Part shown: positions 22,669-32,167 of the stretch, one piece after another
Layout of the letters: the number at the start of each line of letters is the position of its first letter
Numbering within the stretch: position 1 is the first letter of the stretch
Assembly: GCA_000470535.1 (NCBI GenBank)
Contig: CBRG010000088.1
Span: 1-40,449, forward strand
From: Streptomyces sp. AW19M42
GTDB lineage: Bacteria; Actinomycetota; Actinomycetes; Streptomycetales; Streptomycetaceae
Direction of reading: 5' to 3'
Length of the DNA stretch: 40,449 nt
The notes under the pieces: generated by a model
Databases searched by the model: none
What the model was told of the DNA's origin: nothing
What the model saw: only the letters and a program-made list of their open reading frames with translations
Program-made: the position numbers and the translations under genes

Positions 22669-24272
22669 CGGACCCGACGGCGGACCGGATGACGGACCCG
22701 GAAGCGGCACCGATGAAGGCCCCGACGGCCCGGCCAGCACCGGTTCTGGAGATGCGGTCCATCGTCAAGACCTTCCCCGGGGTCAAGGCGCTCTCCGACG
22801 TCTCCCTGACCGTGGCCGAGGGCGAGGTGCACGCCGTCTGCGGGGAGAACGGGGCCGGGAAGTCGACGCTGATGAAGGTCCTCAGCGGCGTACATCCACA
22901 CGGCAGCTACGAGGGAGAGATCCGGCTCCGGGGCGAGGAGTGCGCGTTCAAGGACATCCGGGCGTCCGAGGCTCGCGGCATCGTGATCATCCACCAGGAA
23001 CTCGCCCTGGTGCCGTACCTCTCCATCGCGGAGAACGTCTTCCTCGGCAACGAACACGCCTCGCGCGGATTCATCAGCTGGAACGAGACGCTCCGCCACG
23101 CGGCGGCCCTGCTGGACCGCGTCGGTCTGCGCGAGAACCCGCAGACCAGGGTCGCGGACATCGGTGTCGGCAAGCAGCAGCTCGTCGAGATCGCCAAGGC
23201 CCTGGCCAAGAAGGTCGAGCTGCTGATCCTGGACGAGCCGACCGCCGCCCTGAACGACGAGGACAGCGCCCAGCTCATCGGCCTCATCAAGGAGCTGAAG
23301 GGGCAGGGCATCTCGTCGATCGTCATCTCGCACAAGCTCGGTGAGATCGCCGCGGTCGCCGACTCCGTCACGGTCCTGCGTGACGGCAGGACCGTCGAAA
23401 CCCTCGACGTGCACGCCGAATCGACCACAGAGGCCCGCATCATCCGGGGCATGGTCGGCCGGGAACTGGACAGCCGGTTCCCCGAACGGACCGCGTACGA
23501 AGGGGAACCGGGGGCCCACCCCGCCCTGGAGATCCGCGACTGGACCGTCCACCACCCGATCGACCAGCACCGCAAGGTCGTCGACCACGTCTCCCTGCGG
23601 GCTCAGCGCGGTGAGATCGTCGGCCTCGCCGGACTCATGGGCGCAGGCCGCACCGAACTGGCCATGAGCGTCTTCGGCCGCAGCTACGGCACCGACATCA
23701 GGGGCACGGTCCTGAAGGACGGCCGGGAGATCCGGACCCGCACCGTCTCCGAAGCGGTCCGCCACAAGATCGCGTACGTCACCGAGGACCGCAAGCAGTA
23801 CGGCCTCAACCTCATCGACACCATCGGCCGCAACATCAGCCTCGCCGCCCTGGGCAAGGTGTCGCGGCGCGGGATCGTCGACGAGCACGAGGAGACCCGG
23901 GTCGCCGAGTCGTACCGCACCTCCATGAACATCAAGGCCCCCACCGTCTTCGAGCAGACGGGCCGGCTCTCCGGCGGCAATCAGCAGAAGGTCGTCCTCA
24001 GCAAATGGATCTTCGCCGGTCCGGACGTCCTCATCCTCGACGAACCCACCCGCGGGATCGACGTCGGTGCGAAGTACGAGATCTACACCGTCATCGACCG
24101 GCTCGCCGCCCAGGGCAAAGCCGTCGTGCTCATCTCCTCCGAACTCCCGGAACTCCTCGGCATGTGCGACCGCATCTACACCATGTCGGCCGGCCGGCTC
24201 ACCGGCGAAGTCCCGCGTGCGCAGGCCACCCAGGAGGTCCTCATGCGCCATATGACCAGCGACAAGAGGTAG
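22665..24272 (+). CDS. gguA: Sugar ABC transporter ATPase, two nucleotide-binding domains
   Basis: 535 residues in the XylG/RbsA/GguA style. Domain 1 has Walker [10 protein letters not shown] (60-68) and Walker [12 protein letters not shown]. Domain 2 has a degenerate Walker A ([10 protein letters not shown]) typical of this family, the signature LSGGNQQK and Walker [13 protein letters not shown]. One full and one degenerate site is normal here. Its start overlaps the upstream stop by four bases, and the permease follows six bases after its own stop, so the three genes form one unit energising uptake of the sugar bound by the upstream lipoprotein. Confidence 0.94.
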   Translation: MTDPTADRMTDPEAAPMKAPTARPAPVLEMRSIVKTFPGVKALSDVSLTVAEGEVHAVCGENGAGKSTLMKVLSGVHPHGSYEGEIRLRGEECAFKDIRASEARGIVIIHQELALVPYLSIAENVFLGNEHASRGFISWNETLRHAAALLDRVGLRENPQTRVADIGVGKQQLVEIAKALAKKVELLILDEPTAALNDEDSAQLIGLIKELKGQGISSIVISHKLGEIAAVADSVTVLRDGRTVETLDVHAESTTEARIIRGMVGRELDSRFPERTAYEGEPGAHPALEIRDWTVHHPIDQHRKVVDHVSLRAQRGEIVGLAGLMGAGRTELAMSVFGRSYGTDIRGTVLKDGREIRTRTVSEAVRHKIAYVTEDRKQYGLNLIDTIGRNISLAALGKVSRRGIVDEHEETRVAESYRTSMNIKAPTVFEQTGRLSGGNQQKVVLSKWIFAGPDVLILDEPTRGIDVGAKYEIYTVIDRLAAQGKAVVLISSELPELLGMCDRIYTMSAGRLTGEVPRAQATQEVLMRHMTSDKR

Positions 24273-24278
24273 CAGGAA

Positions 24279-25514
24279 ATGGCCCAGACCCCCACCGCCG
24301 CCCCACAGCGCACCGACAAGGCCGCCCCCGCCCCACCCGTGGCGACCGGCACGGTCCTCCTGGACGCGATCCGCCGCAACATGCGCCAGTACGGGATGCT
24401 CATCGCCCTCGGGCTGATCGTCGTGCTCTTCGGGATATGGACCGACGGCGTCCTGCTCAAGCCGAACAACGTCACCAACCTCGTCCTCCAGAACAGCTAC
24501 ATCCTGGTCCTCGCCATCGGCATGATGATCGTCATCATCGCCGGGCACATCGACCTCTCCGTCGGCTCGCTGGCCGCCTTCGTCTCCGCCGCCTGCGCCG
24601 TCATGATGGTCGAGCACGACGTGCCCTGGGTGCTCGCCCTCGTTCTCGGCCTGCTCCTCGGGGCGGTCGCGGGCGCCTGGCAGGGCTTCTGGATCGCGTA
24701 CGTCGGCATCCCCTCGTTCATCGTGACGCTCGCCGGGATGCTGCTGTTCCGCGGCGGCACACAGATCCTGCTGGGCAGCCGCTCGCTCGGCCCGATCCCC
24801 GACGGCTTCCAGAAGATCTCCACCGGATACCTCCCGGAGGTGGGACCCCACACCAATTACCACAACCTCACCCTGCTCCTGGGACTCGCACTGCTGGCCT
24901 TCGCCCTGCTCCAGGAGGTCCGCGACCGGCGCCGCCAGAAGCGCTACGACCTGGACGTCCTGCCCCGGAACCTCTTCCTCGCCAAATGCGCCGCCATGGC
25001 CGCGGCCGTACTCGCGTTCACCATGACCCTGGCCAGCTACCGGGGCGTCCCCGTCGTGCTGCTCCTGCTCGCCGTGCTGCTGATCGGTTTCGGGTACGTG
25101 ATGCGCAACGCGGTGATCGGCCGTCATGTGTACGCGCTGGGCGGCAATCGCGCCGCGGCGAAACTGTCCGGCGTCAAGGACCAGCGCGTCACGTTCCTCG
25201 TGTTCGTGAACATGGGTGTACTCGCTGCGCTGGCCGGAGCCGTCTACGCGGCCCGCCTCGGTGCCGGTGTGCCCCAGGCCGGTACCAACTTCGAACTGGA
25301 GGCCATCGCCGCCGCGTTCATCGGCGGTGCCTCCATGAGCGGCGGCGTCGGTACGGTCTTCGGCGCCGTCATCGGCGGCCTCGTGCTCGGCGTACTGAAC
25401 AACGGCATGTCGCTCGTGGGCATCGGCACCGACTACCAGCAGGTCATCAAGGGCCTCGTCCTGCTGGCCGCCGTCGGCTTCGACGTCTACAACAAACGCA
25501 AGGTCGGCTCATGA
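24279..25514 (+). CDS. gguB: Sugar ABC transporter permease (XylH/GguB family)
   Basis: 411 residues, with about ten hydrophobic segments (such as YILVLAIGMMIVIIAGHIDLS and TVFGAVIGGLVLGVLNNGMS). The conserved GHIDLSVGSLAAF and YALGGNRAAAKLSGV loops match the ribose/xylose permease family; the second is the loop touching the ATPase. A polar insertion (VRDRRRQKRYDLD) between two central helices is typical of the longer XylH type. ATG at 24279, AGCAGGAA immediately upstream. Last gene of the operon; a GC hairpin follows at 25623-25645. Confidence 0.94.
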   Translation: MAQTPTAAPQRTDKAAPAPPVATGTVLLDAIRRNMRQYGMLIALGLIVVLFGIWTDGVLLKPNNVTNLVLQNSYILVLAIGMMIVIIAGHIDLSVGSLAAFVSAACAVMMVEHDVPWVLALVLGLLLGAVAGAWQGFWIAYVGIPSFIVTLAGMLLFRGGTQILLGSRSLGPIPDGFQKISTGYLPEVGPHTNYHNLTLLLGLALLAFALLQEVRDRRRQKRYDLDVLPRNLFLAKCAAMAAAVLAFTMTLASYRGVPVVLLLLAVLLIGFGYVMRNAVIGRHVYALGGNRAAAKLSGVKDQRVTFLVFVNMGVLAALAGAVYAARLGAGVPQAGTNFELEAIAAAFIGGASMSGGVGTVFGAVIGGLVLGVLNNGMSLVGIGTDYQQVIKGLVLLAAVGFDVYNKRKVGS

Positions 25515-25622
25515 CCGCGTCCGGGACGGCGCACGTGACTTGCGGCCGTGACCACGCTCGCGTCCGTCCGTCCCCGGCCGGAAATTCGGTCGTGCGGCGG
25601 TCGAGGGCTCTGCCATCCTGAT

Positions 25623-25645
25623 CCCCGCGCCCGGCGGGGGCGGGG
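25623..25645 (+). terminator. GC-rich hairpin after the sugar ABC operon
   Basis: Ten-base arms with one mismatch (25623-25632 and 25636-25645) around a three-base loop, 108 bases after the permease stop and 25 bases before the esterase start. Confidence 0.5.
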
Positions 25646-25670
25646 AGTGAAGGACGGCTGAGCAACGCTG

Positions 25671-27206
25671 ATGAGTGTCTTCGAAACCACCTGCGGCCCG
25701 GTGCGGGGGAGAGGCCCGGACCGGGAGGTCGTCGCCGTCCTCGGCGTTCCGTACGCAGAGCCGCCCTTCGGGGCGGGCCGGTTCCGGGCGCCACGCCCCC
25801 GCAGCCCCTGGACGGGTATCCGCGACTGCGTGGACTTCGGACCCGTCGCGCCGCAGTCCGCGCAGCTGCCGGGAGCACCGGGCTGGTCGCCCGGCGACGA
25901 GGACATCCTCAGCCTCAGCATCTGGACCCCGGTGGCCGGGAACGAGCCCGCCGGTGTCCGGCTGCCGGTGCTCGTCTGGATCCACGGGGGCGCCTATACC
26001 TTCGGCTCCGGTGCCCAGCCGGACTTCGACGGCGCCGCGCTCGCCCGCGCCGGCCTGGTCGTGGTCACCCTCAACTACCGCCTCGGGTTCGAGGGCTTCG
26101 GCCATGTCCCGGCCGACGGCGCGGACCCCTGCCCGCCCAACCGAGGGCTGCTCGACCAGATCGCCGCCCTGGCATGGGTGCGCCGAGACATCGCCGCCTT
26201 CGGCGGGGATCCGGACAACGTCACCGTGGCCGGACAGTCCTCCGGAGCGGCGTCGGTGGCCTGTCTGATGGCCATGGACAGCGCACGCGGGCTGTTCCGG
26301 CGCGCGATAGCGCACAGCGTGGTCGGCCCCTGCTACTCACCCGAGCTCGCCGGGCACCTCATGGAGAAGGTGGCCGCAGAGGCAGGGGTCCCCGCGACAG
26401 CCGCCGGGCTGACGGCCGCCTCGCCGCAGACGCTGGTCAAGGCGTCCGACGCCGTCGTGGACGGATACCGGCAGGACCCGTACTCCGGACGGCACCACTG
26501 GGACCCGGTCATCCACGGCCCGGTCGCCGACGGTGTGCAGCTGCGCGGCGACCCGCTCGCCCTCCTGGCCGGCGGGGCGGCTCGCTCCATCGATCTGCTC
26601 GTCTGCCACACCACCCAGGAGTACTGGCTGCTGGACGCCGTCAACAGCAGCGCGAAGGTCACGACGGAGGAACAGCTCAACCTTTTCGCCGCGGACTTCG
26701 GGCTCCCGGACTCGTTGACGCGCGGCTACCGGGGGCTCATGCCGGAAGCCCCCGTGGGCGACGTCCATCTCGCCCTGTACGGGGACCTGATGTTCGGCGA
26801 GTACAGCAGCCGGCTCGCCGACGCCCACGCACGGGCAGGCGGGCGTACCTTCCTCTCACGCTTCGCGCGGCAGCGCGGCGGATCACAGCCGGTGGCGTAC
26901 GCCTGGCACTGCGCGGACATCCCGTTCGCCTTCGGGAACCTCGACGAGGAGAGCGTCCGGTTCCTGGTCGGCGGCGCGCCGACGGCCGCCGACCATCACC
27001 TCTCGGACCGGATGGCCGCCGCCTGGGCCGCATTCGCCACCACCGGCGAACCGGGCTGGGAGCCGCTCGCCGCAGCCGCCGACGGTCCGGTCCGGGTCTG
27101 GGAGACAACGGACACCACCAGGTCTCCGGCTCCCGGCCACTGGTCGGACAGCGGGACGGTCCGCGGGCTGTGGCGGAGCTTCGGCTACCGGCCTCTGCGA
27201 CCCTGA
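25671..27206 (+). CDS. Type-B carboxylesterase/lipase (alpha/beta hydrolase)
   Basis: 511 residues, full length for the carboxylesterase-B family. The GVPYAEPPFG N-terminal motif, the oxyanion-hole HGGAYTFGSG, the nucleophile elbow VAGQSSGAASV (GxSxG) and a C-terminal AWHCADIPFAFGN carrying the catalytic His are present. No signal peptide, so it acts in the cytoplasm, hydrolysing small carboxyl esters of unknown identity. The ribosome site before ATG at 25671 is poor. It may be read from its own promoter after the hairpin at 25623 or by read-through from the sugar operon; a role in de-esterifying imported sugars is speculation. Confidence 0.9.
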   Translation: MSVFETTCGPVRGRGPDREVVAVLGVPYAEPPFGAGRFRAPRPRSPWTGIRDCVDFGPVAPQSAQLPGAPGWSPGDEDILSLSIWTPVAGNEPAGVRLPVLVWIHGGAYTFGSGAQPDFDGAALARAGLVVVTLNYRLGFEGFGHVPADGADPCPPNRGLLDQIAALAWVRRDIAAFGGDPDNVTVAGQSSGAASVACLMAMDSARGLFRRAIAHSVVGPCYSPELAGHLMEKVAAEAGVPATAAGLTAASPQTLVKASDAVVDGYRQDPYSGRHHWDPVIHGPVADGVQLRGDPLALLAGGAARSIDLLVCHTTQEYWLLDAVNSSAKVTTEEQLNLFAADFGLPDSLTRGYRGLMPEAPVGDVHLALYGDLMFGEYSSRLADAHARAGGRTFLSRFARQRGGSQPVAYAWHCADIPFAFGNLDEESVRFLVGGAPTAADHHLSDRMAAAWAAFATTGEPGWEPLAAAADGPVRVWETTDTTRSPAPGHWSDSGTVRGLWRSFGYRPLRP

Positions 27207-27344
27207 CCCGACGCACCCGGCCGGAGGCACCCGCCCCGGCGCCGCCCTGTTGGCCATCTGACATGACCTCAGGGCGAGTTCGGGCCTATGGGACGAGTGC
27301 GCCTACGCAACGGGCGGGCCCGTCCAGTCAGTCACGCATTGGCA

Positions 27345-27373
27345 TGGACCTGCAAACGACTCTGGGCTACAGT
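27345..27373 (+). promoter_or_regulatory. Predicted promoter of the secreted protease
   Basis: TGGACC (27345-27350), 17 bases, TACAGT (27368-27373). The predicted start near 27380 is ten bases before the palindrome at 27388. Confidence 0.45.
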
Positions 27374-27387
27374 CCGGAACGGCACAC

Positions 27388-27405
27388 TCTGAGAGCGCTC
27401 TCAGA
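27388..27405. promoter_or_regulatory. Perfect 18-bp LacI-type palindrome before the protease gene
   Basis: TCTGAGAGCGCTCTCAGA is a perfect palindrome with central CG. Its 14-base core TGAGAGCGCTCTCA resembles the CebR operator TGGGAGCGCTCCCA, differing symmetrically at one position per arm. It sits just after the predicted transcription start, where a repressor would block transcription. The regulator is unknown. Confidence 0.68.
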
Positions 27406-27471
27406 CGAGACGTCTCCCGGACGCCTGCTGTTCCTCCCCCACTTCGCCGGAACAACAGAAGGACCAATGCC

Positions 27472-28638
27472 TTGAGACGCATCACAGCTCTGAGAACCGC
27501 ACTGTCCGCCGTGCTCCTCGTCGGAGCCTGGGCGGGCGCGGGCTTCCCCTCCGCCTCCGCCGCCGACACCCCCGCCTCCGCTTCCCGCACCGGTTCCGAC
27601 GCACTCCCGGCGTCCGCCGGACTGCTGACCGCCATGCAGAAGGACTTCGGACTGACGGAGACTCAGGCGAAGGCGAGGCTGTCCGCGGAGAAGACGGCGA
27701 CCGCCATCCAGGGAAAGGCGAAGCGCGCCGCCGGAGCCACCTACGGAGGCTCCTGGTTCGATCCGTCGACGGGCGGCCTCACAGTGGCCGTCACCAGCGA
27801 GAAGCAGAAGGCGGCCGTGCGGGCGACCGGTGCCGACGTCCGCCTGGTCACCCACACCGCGCGCCAGCTCGACGCCGTCAAGGCGCGGATCGACAAGTTC
27901 GACGCGCCCGCAGGGGTCAGCAGCTGGCACGTCGACCCGAAGGCCAACAAAGTCGTCGTGAACGTCGTCGCCTCCGCGCAGGATGACAACGATGTCCGCA
28001 CGTTCGTCAAGCGGGCCCGCGAGACCGGGCCGGTCGTCGTCGAGCAGACCGCCCAGGCACCGCGGACCCTCGCCGCCGGGACGGTGGGCGGCGACCCCTA
28101 CTACACGGGCAACGTACGGTGCTCCATAGGCTTCTCCGTCTACGGCGGCTTCGTCACCGCCGGGCACTGCGGCCAGGCGGGCGCGGCCGTCAGCGGATGG
28201 GACGGCTCGGCCATCGGCAACTTCCAGGGGTCGACGTTCCCCGGCGACGACTACGCCTGGGTCAGCGTCGGCAACGGCTGGTGGACCGTTCCCGTGGTCA
28301 TCGGCTGGGGCACCGTCTCGGACCAGCTGGTACGCGGCTCCGCCGAGGCCCCCGTCGGCGCCTCGATATGCCGCTCCGGATCCACCTCTCACTGGCACTG
28401 CGGCAACGTACTGGCCACCAACGACACGGTGAACTACAGCCAGGGCGCGGTCTACCAGATGACCAAGACCAGTGTGTGCGCGGAGCCGGGCGACTCGGGC
28501 GGCTCCTTCATCAGCGGTGACCAGGCACAGGGAGTCACCTCGGGCGGCTGGGGCAACTGCAGCTCGGGTGGCGAGACCTGGCACCAGCCGATCAACGAGA
28601 TCCTGAACCGGTACGGGCTGACGCTTCACACGGCCTGA
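27472..28638 (+). CDS. Secreted alpha-lytic-type serine protease (S1, streptogrisin-like)
   Basis: 388 residues: a signal peptide cut after about residue 30 (ASA-AD), a pro-region to about residue 200 that acts as a folding chaperone, then a chymotrypsin-fold protease. The catalytic triad is H232 (TAGHC), D260 (GDDYAWV) and S342 (GDSGGS). Likely disulfides are C217-C233, C300-C310 and C336-C363. The length of the pro-region fits streptogrisin C/D/E-like enzymes; no extra C-terminal domain is present. The start is TTG at 27472, nine bases after GAAGGA; an ATG four bases earlier reads Met-Pro-stop and overlaps it. Transcription is probably controlled by the palindrome at 27388-27405, and a strong terminator follows. 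Confidence 0.94.
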   Translation: MRRITALRTALSAVLLVGAWAGAGFPSASAADTPASASRTGSDALPASAGLLTAMQKDFGLTETQAKARLSAEKTATAIQGKAKRAAGATYGGSWFDPSTGGLTVAVTSEKQKAAVRATGADVRLVTHTARQLDAVKARIDKFDAPAGVSSWHVDPKANKVVVNVVASAQDDNDVRTFVKRARETGPVVVEQTAQAPRTLAAGTVGGDPYYTGNVRCSIGFSVYGGFVTAGHCGQAGAAVSGWDGSAIGNFQGSTFPGDDYAWVSVGNGWWTVPVVIGWGTVSDQLVRGSAEAPVGASICRSGSTSHWHCGNVLATNDTVNYSQGAVYQMTKTSVCAEPGDSGGSFISGDQAQGVTSGGWGNCSSGGETWHQPINEILNRYGLTLHTA

Positions 28639-28689
28639 CGTTCAGCACAGCCTGACGTTCCACCCGGCCGGGGTACCACGCCGGGTCCC

Positions 28690-28732
28690 GGGGCCTGCCC
28701 CGCGGAGCACACCACTCCGCGGGACAGGCCCC
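28690..28732 (+). terminator. Strong terminator after the protease gene
   Basis: 18-base arms (28690-28707 and 28715-28732) with one mismatch around a seven-base loop, 51 bases after the protease stop, followed by TTCG. This ends the protease transcript. Confidence 0.82.
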
Positions 28733-29192
28733 TTCGCGTGCCCGCGGGCTCACCCCCGCCCCGAAGGCGCGCACGTTCCCGCACGAACACCGGTCCGCGC
28801 CCCACTCGCGCCCCCGCCGGGGCGCCCCTGCTCCCGGCCGCGACGACGACGGGGTTCCGGCACTGTCCCCGGGACGTACACTCCACTCATGGGTCACATG
28901 GATGCGGTGAGGGAGTGCCTGCGACAGGCGCCTCACCTGCTGTGCCCCGCCGCCACCCAGGCGCGCTGCCGCGCCCTGCACGGTCACGGCTGACCAGGAC
29001 CCACCGCAGGCGACCGAGCCGCGCCGTCATTCCGCTTCCGGCTGTGCTCGCCCACTTGGCCCACGGAGTTCTTCCACCGCTTTCGCTGCGCACACAGCAG
29101 CACCCCACACCATGCGCAGCTCCCGCGGCGCTCCGTCGGCACCCCCCGACGGCGCCCGCCGGGGGCCGGCCGCATCTTCGAGAGGACCCCGC
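28733..29192. other. 460-base stretch without a firm gene
   Basis: It holds a 34-codon open frame (28889-28993, starting MGHMDAVRECLRQ, with Cys at positions 10, 19 and 27). The frame has no good ribosome site and no recognised relative, so I do not call it a gene. A codon-like run continues to the murE start without an initiation signal. The murE promoter must lie here, but I see no convincing -35/-10 pair. Confidence 0.35.
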
Positions 29193-30686
29193 ATGAATCT
29201 GAGGGAGTTGCTGGCCGGGCACGATCACGAGGTGCTCCTCGGTGATCCGGAGACCCAGATCACCGCCGGAGCCTGCTTCGACGCACACCGCGTGACACCG
29301 GGCTCGCTCTACATCGCCGTGCCCGGCCACCGCGAGGGCGGTCCCGAGGCCGTCGGCCCGGCGCTCGCGCGGGGCGCCGTGGCCGTGCTGGTGGGCAGCG
29401 AGGCACCGGACATCCTGGCGGCGGTGCGGGCATCGCCCGGCGGCGCGTGCGTGGTGCAGGTCGCGGAGACGCGTACGGCGGCCGCGGTGGTCACCTCCCG
29501 CTACCACGGAGAGCCCGGCCGGACCATGGACATGGTGGCCGTCACCGGTACCAACGGGAAGACCTCGGTCTCGTACATGGTCGAGTCCGTGCTCAGGATC
29601 GCCGAGGGCGCACGGGTCGGGGTGATCGGCACCGCGGGCAGCCGGATCGGTGACGAGCTCATCCCGATGCCGCGCTCCGTCCTCACCACACCGGAGTCAC
29701 CGGACTTCCAGTACCTCCTGGGGCACATGCGCGACCACGAGGTCGGCACGGTCGTGCTGGAGGCGACCTCGATGGGCCTCCTGCACCACCGGGTGGACCG
29801 CGCCTTCCTCGATGTGGGCATCTTCACCAACCTCACGCAGGACCACCTGGACGACCACGGCACCATGGAGAACTACCGCGACGCGAAACTCCGCCTCTTC
29901 CAGGGGCTGTGCAGGAGCGCCGTGGTCAACATGGACGACCCGGTGGGCGCCGCCATCGCCCCGACGATGCCGGGCAGGGTCACCACGTACGGCATCGACG
30001 CCGAGGCCGACTACCGGGCCACGGACCTGAGCATGAACGCCTTCGGTACCCGCTTCACCCTCCACCACGAGGGCAGCAAGTACCCCGCCGCGATCCCGGT
30101 CCCCGGACGGTTCTCCGTGTCCAACGCGCTGGCCTCGGTGGCCGCCTGCCACCTCCTGGGCCACGACCTCGCCGGACTGGTCGCCGCACTCGACCGGATG
30201 CCTCCCGTCCCCGGCCGGCTGGAGCGCTTCGAGACGCCGCGCGGCACCGCGGTGATCGTGGACTACGCCCACTCCCCGGACTCCCTGGACAAGGTCCTCG
30301 GCGCGGTCCGCGACTTCTCGCGGGGCGGCCGGGTCATCACCGTCTTCGGCTGCGGCGGAGACCGTGACGTCACCAAGCGGGCCCGGATGGGTGAGATCGC
30401 CGGCAACCGGTCCGACCTGTGCGTCCTGACGTCGGACAACCCCAGGAACGAGGATCCCGAAGCGATCATGGACCAGATCGTCCCGGGTCTGGAAGCCACC
30501 GGAACCAGGTTCGAACGCCGCGCGGACCGGCGCTCCGCGATCGCCTTCGCCCTGGAGAGCGCCGGCCCCGACGACATCGTGCTGGTGGCGGGCAAGGGCA
30601 GCGAGCCGTACCAGATCGTCGGCGAACAGCTCATCCCGTTCAGCGACATGGCGACGGTGCGCGAACTCGCCACCCTCCAGGGCTGA
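29193..30686 (+). CDS. murE: Stand-alone MurE-like UDP-MurNAc-tripeptide synthetase
   Basis: 497 residues in the three-domain Mur ligase form. The N-terminal UMP-binding domain covers residues 1-110; the ATP site is TGTNGKTS (118-125), followed by TTPESPDFQ, LEATSMGL and FTNLTQDHLDDHG; the C-terminal domain begins VDYAHSPDSLDKVLGA. DNPRNEDP is the DNPR motif of diaminopimelate-adding MurE enzymes, so it should add DAP to UDP-MurNAc-dipeptide in the cytoplasm. ATG at 29193 with AGAGGA upstream. It does not lie among cell-division/murein genes, so it is probably a second copy besides the usual dcw murE. Its purpose, whether back-up, sporulation or resistance, cannot be told. Confidence 0.92.
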   Translation: MNLRELLAGHDHEVLLGDPETQITAGACFDAHRVTPGSLYIAVPGHREGGPEAVGPALARGAVAVLVGSEAPDILAAVRASPGGACVVQVAETRTAAAVVTSRYHGEPGRTMDMVAVTGTNGKTSVSYMVESVLRIAEGARVGVIGTAGSRIGDELIPMPRSVLTTPESPDFQYLLGHMRDHEVGTVVLEATSMGLLHHRVDRAFLDVGIFTNLTQDHLDDHGTMENYRDAKLRLFQGLCRSAVVNMDDPVGAAIAPTMPGRVTTYGIDAEADYRATDLSMNAFGTRFTLHHEGSKYPAAIPVPGRFSVSNALASVAACHLLGHDLAGLVAALDRMPPVPGRLERFETPRGTAVIVDYAHSPDSLDKVLGAVRDFSRGGRVITVFGCGGDRDVTKRARMGEIAGNRSDLCVLTSDNPRNEDPEAIMDQIVPGLEATGTRFERRADRRSAIAFALESAGPDDIVLVAGKGSEPYQIVGEQLIPFSDMATVRELATLQG

Positions 30687-30749
30687 CAGCGGGCGCCCTG
30701 AGGCCGGCCCTCAGGGCAGTCAGGCCAGCGGCCACTGCGGCGGGTACGC

Positions 30750-31059
30750 GTGAAGCCTGCCGCCTGGGCGGCGGTGGCTCTGGTCGACCTCGGCGCCATG
30801 ACCGTCTTCCTCTGGCACCAGACGGCGATGCTCGCGGTCACCGCGACCGGTCCTCTGCGGCCGCGCCCTGCCCGGACTGCACACCCGCCCCGACGGGACG
30901 CAGTGGATCATCGCCCGGCTGCTCTGGCTGCCGGCCTTCGCCGTCGCCCTGGCGGCGTGCTGGGCGGCATTCAGAACGTACGAACGGCGCCGGCAGGGAC
31001 ACACCACGGTGGTGCGTGAAGGACGACTCAGCCGGACCGGTGAGGCACACCGTGCCTAA
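30750..31059 (+). pseudogene. C-terminal tail of a membrane acyltransferase (acyltransferase-3 family), frameshifted
   Basis: 30750-30850 encodes the last helices (WAAVALVDLGAMTVFLWHQT, a hallmark of actinobacterial acyltransferase-3 proteins). After a frame change near 30852 the sequence continues LPGLHTRPDGTQWIIARLLW and a closing TM/cytoplasmic tail with CWAAFRTYERRR to TAA at 31057. The first roughly 300 residues, including the catalytic His region, are missing. Dead gene. Confidence 0.75.
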
Positions 31060-31061
31060 GG

Positions 31062-32125
31062 GTGACATCCATGCACAGGCTATGGGCGGGAGCCGGGGCG
31101 CTGCTGACGGGGCCTCTGAAGGCGCTCCCGCGCAGCCTGGCCCACGACCTGTGGACCACTGCCGTCGATCCTCCGCCACGTCCGGACCGGTCCTCACCGC
31201 ACGACTGGCTCCCGGCCTTCCTGTCTGCTCGTGGCCTGCCCGGCGCCGTTCGCGGTCTTCAGCATCAACACGCTCGTGTTGCAGTACGGACTGGACACCC
31301 GCAGCGCCGTCCTCCTCGGCGTGCTTCAGTCCGTGGCACTCATCGCCGCCCTGTACCGACCGGTGCCGGCCCGGTGGGCGGTGACCACCGTCATGATCGT
31401 GGTCGCGCTGACCGCACAGCCCCACACCGACGACGCCTCGCTTCCCTGGACCTTGCCCGCAACCGTCGTACAGGCGGGGGTGCTGCTGATGATGGCACTG
31501 CGACTGCGCCCCCGGGGCGGTGTCGAGGCCCTCGTCCTCTGCGTTCTGGCGGGACTGGCCTGCACCCCCGGGGACGTCGTGCATCCGACCGCTGACACAC
31601 GGGTCGCCGTGGCCGTTCTCGTCGCGACCGCCGTGGGCGGTGTGGCGCTGCGCGGCTGCCGTCAGGTCGCCCGCACCGAACTCGTGGTTCAGGAAGAACG
31701 TACCGTGCCCGCTCGATCTCGACGAGTACGTGTACGAAGCCCTGCGCGCGGGTGCCTCCGGATTCCTGCTCAAGGACGCCTCTGCGGCGGAACTCGTGGA
31801 GGCCGTACGGGTGGTGGCGGCCGGTGACGCTCTCCTCGCCCCGAACATCACCAAACGCGTGATCGGCGAGTTCTCCCGCGTCACCCGGACACTGCGCACC
31901 CCGGAACGGGGCCGCGCAGGCGTCCTGACGGAACGCGAGACCGAGTTCCTGGCGCTCATCGCGCAGGGTCTCTCCCACGCCGAGATAGCCGCGAATCCGG
32001 TGGTCGCGGAACAGACGGTCAAGACTGACGTCGGCCGGATCCTGGTCAAGCTGGGACTCCGGGACAGGACCCAGGCCGCCGTGTTCGCCTACGAGACCGG
32101 CCTGATACGCCCGGCCGGCCGGTGA
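31062..32125 (+). pseudogene. Histidine kinase and response regulator collapsed by a deletion
   Basis: 31062-31225 reads as the N-terminus of a Streptomyces NarL-type sensor kinase (LPRSLAHDLWTTAVDPPPRP). A frameshift near 31225 leads to the membrane-sensor part (ACPAPFAVFSINTLVLQYG and four further hydrophobic segments) to about 31705. There the dimerisation and ATPase domains, and the first two thirds of the partner receiver domain, are absent. From about 31710, in a third frame, the tail of the receiver (DEYVYEALRAGASGFLLKDA) and a LuxR-type HTH (LTERETEFLALIAQGLSHAE) run to the stop at 32125. The deletion thus joined kinase to regulator. Neither can work as a two-component system; whether the LuxR piece is translated alone is unknown. 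Confidence 0.85.
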
Positions 32126-32167
32126 AGGCCCAGACGGATTGCGGCCGACCGTCGGCCCGGCCGGAGA

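Noticed and set aside
22641..25127. 828-codon open frame on the minus strand
   Set aside because: Mirror of the sugar ABC ATPase and permease genes; long antisense frames are expected at this GC content.
28889..28993. 34-codon frame as a leader peptide for murE
   Set aside because: No ribosome site, 200 bases from murE, and no attenuator hairpins or codon runs between.
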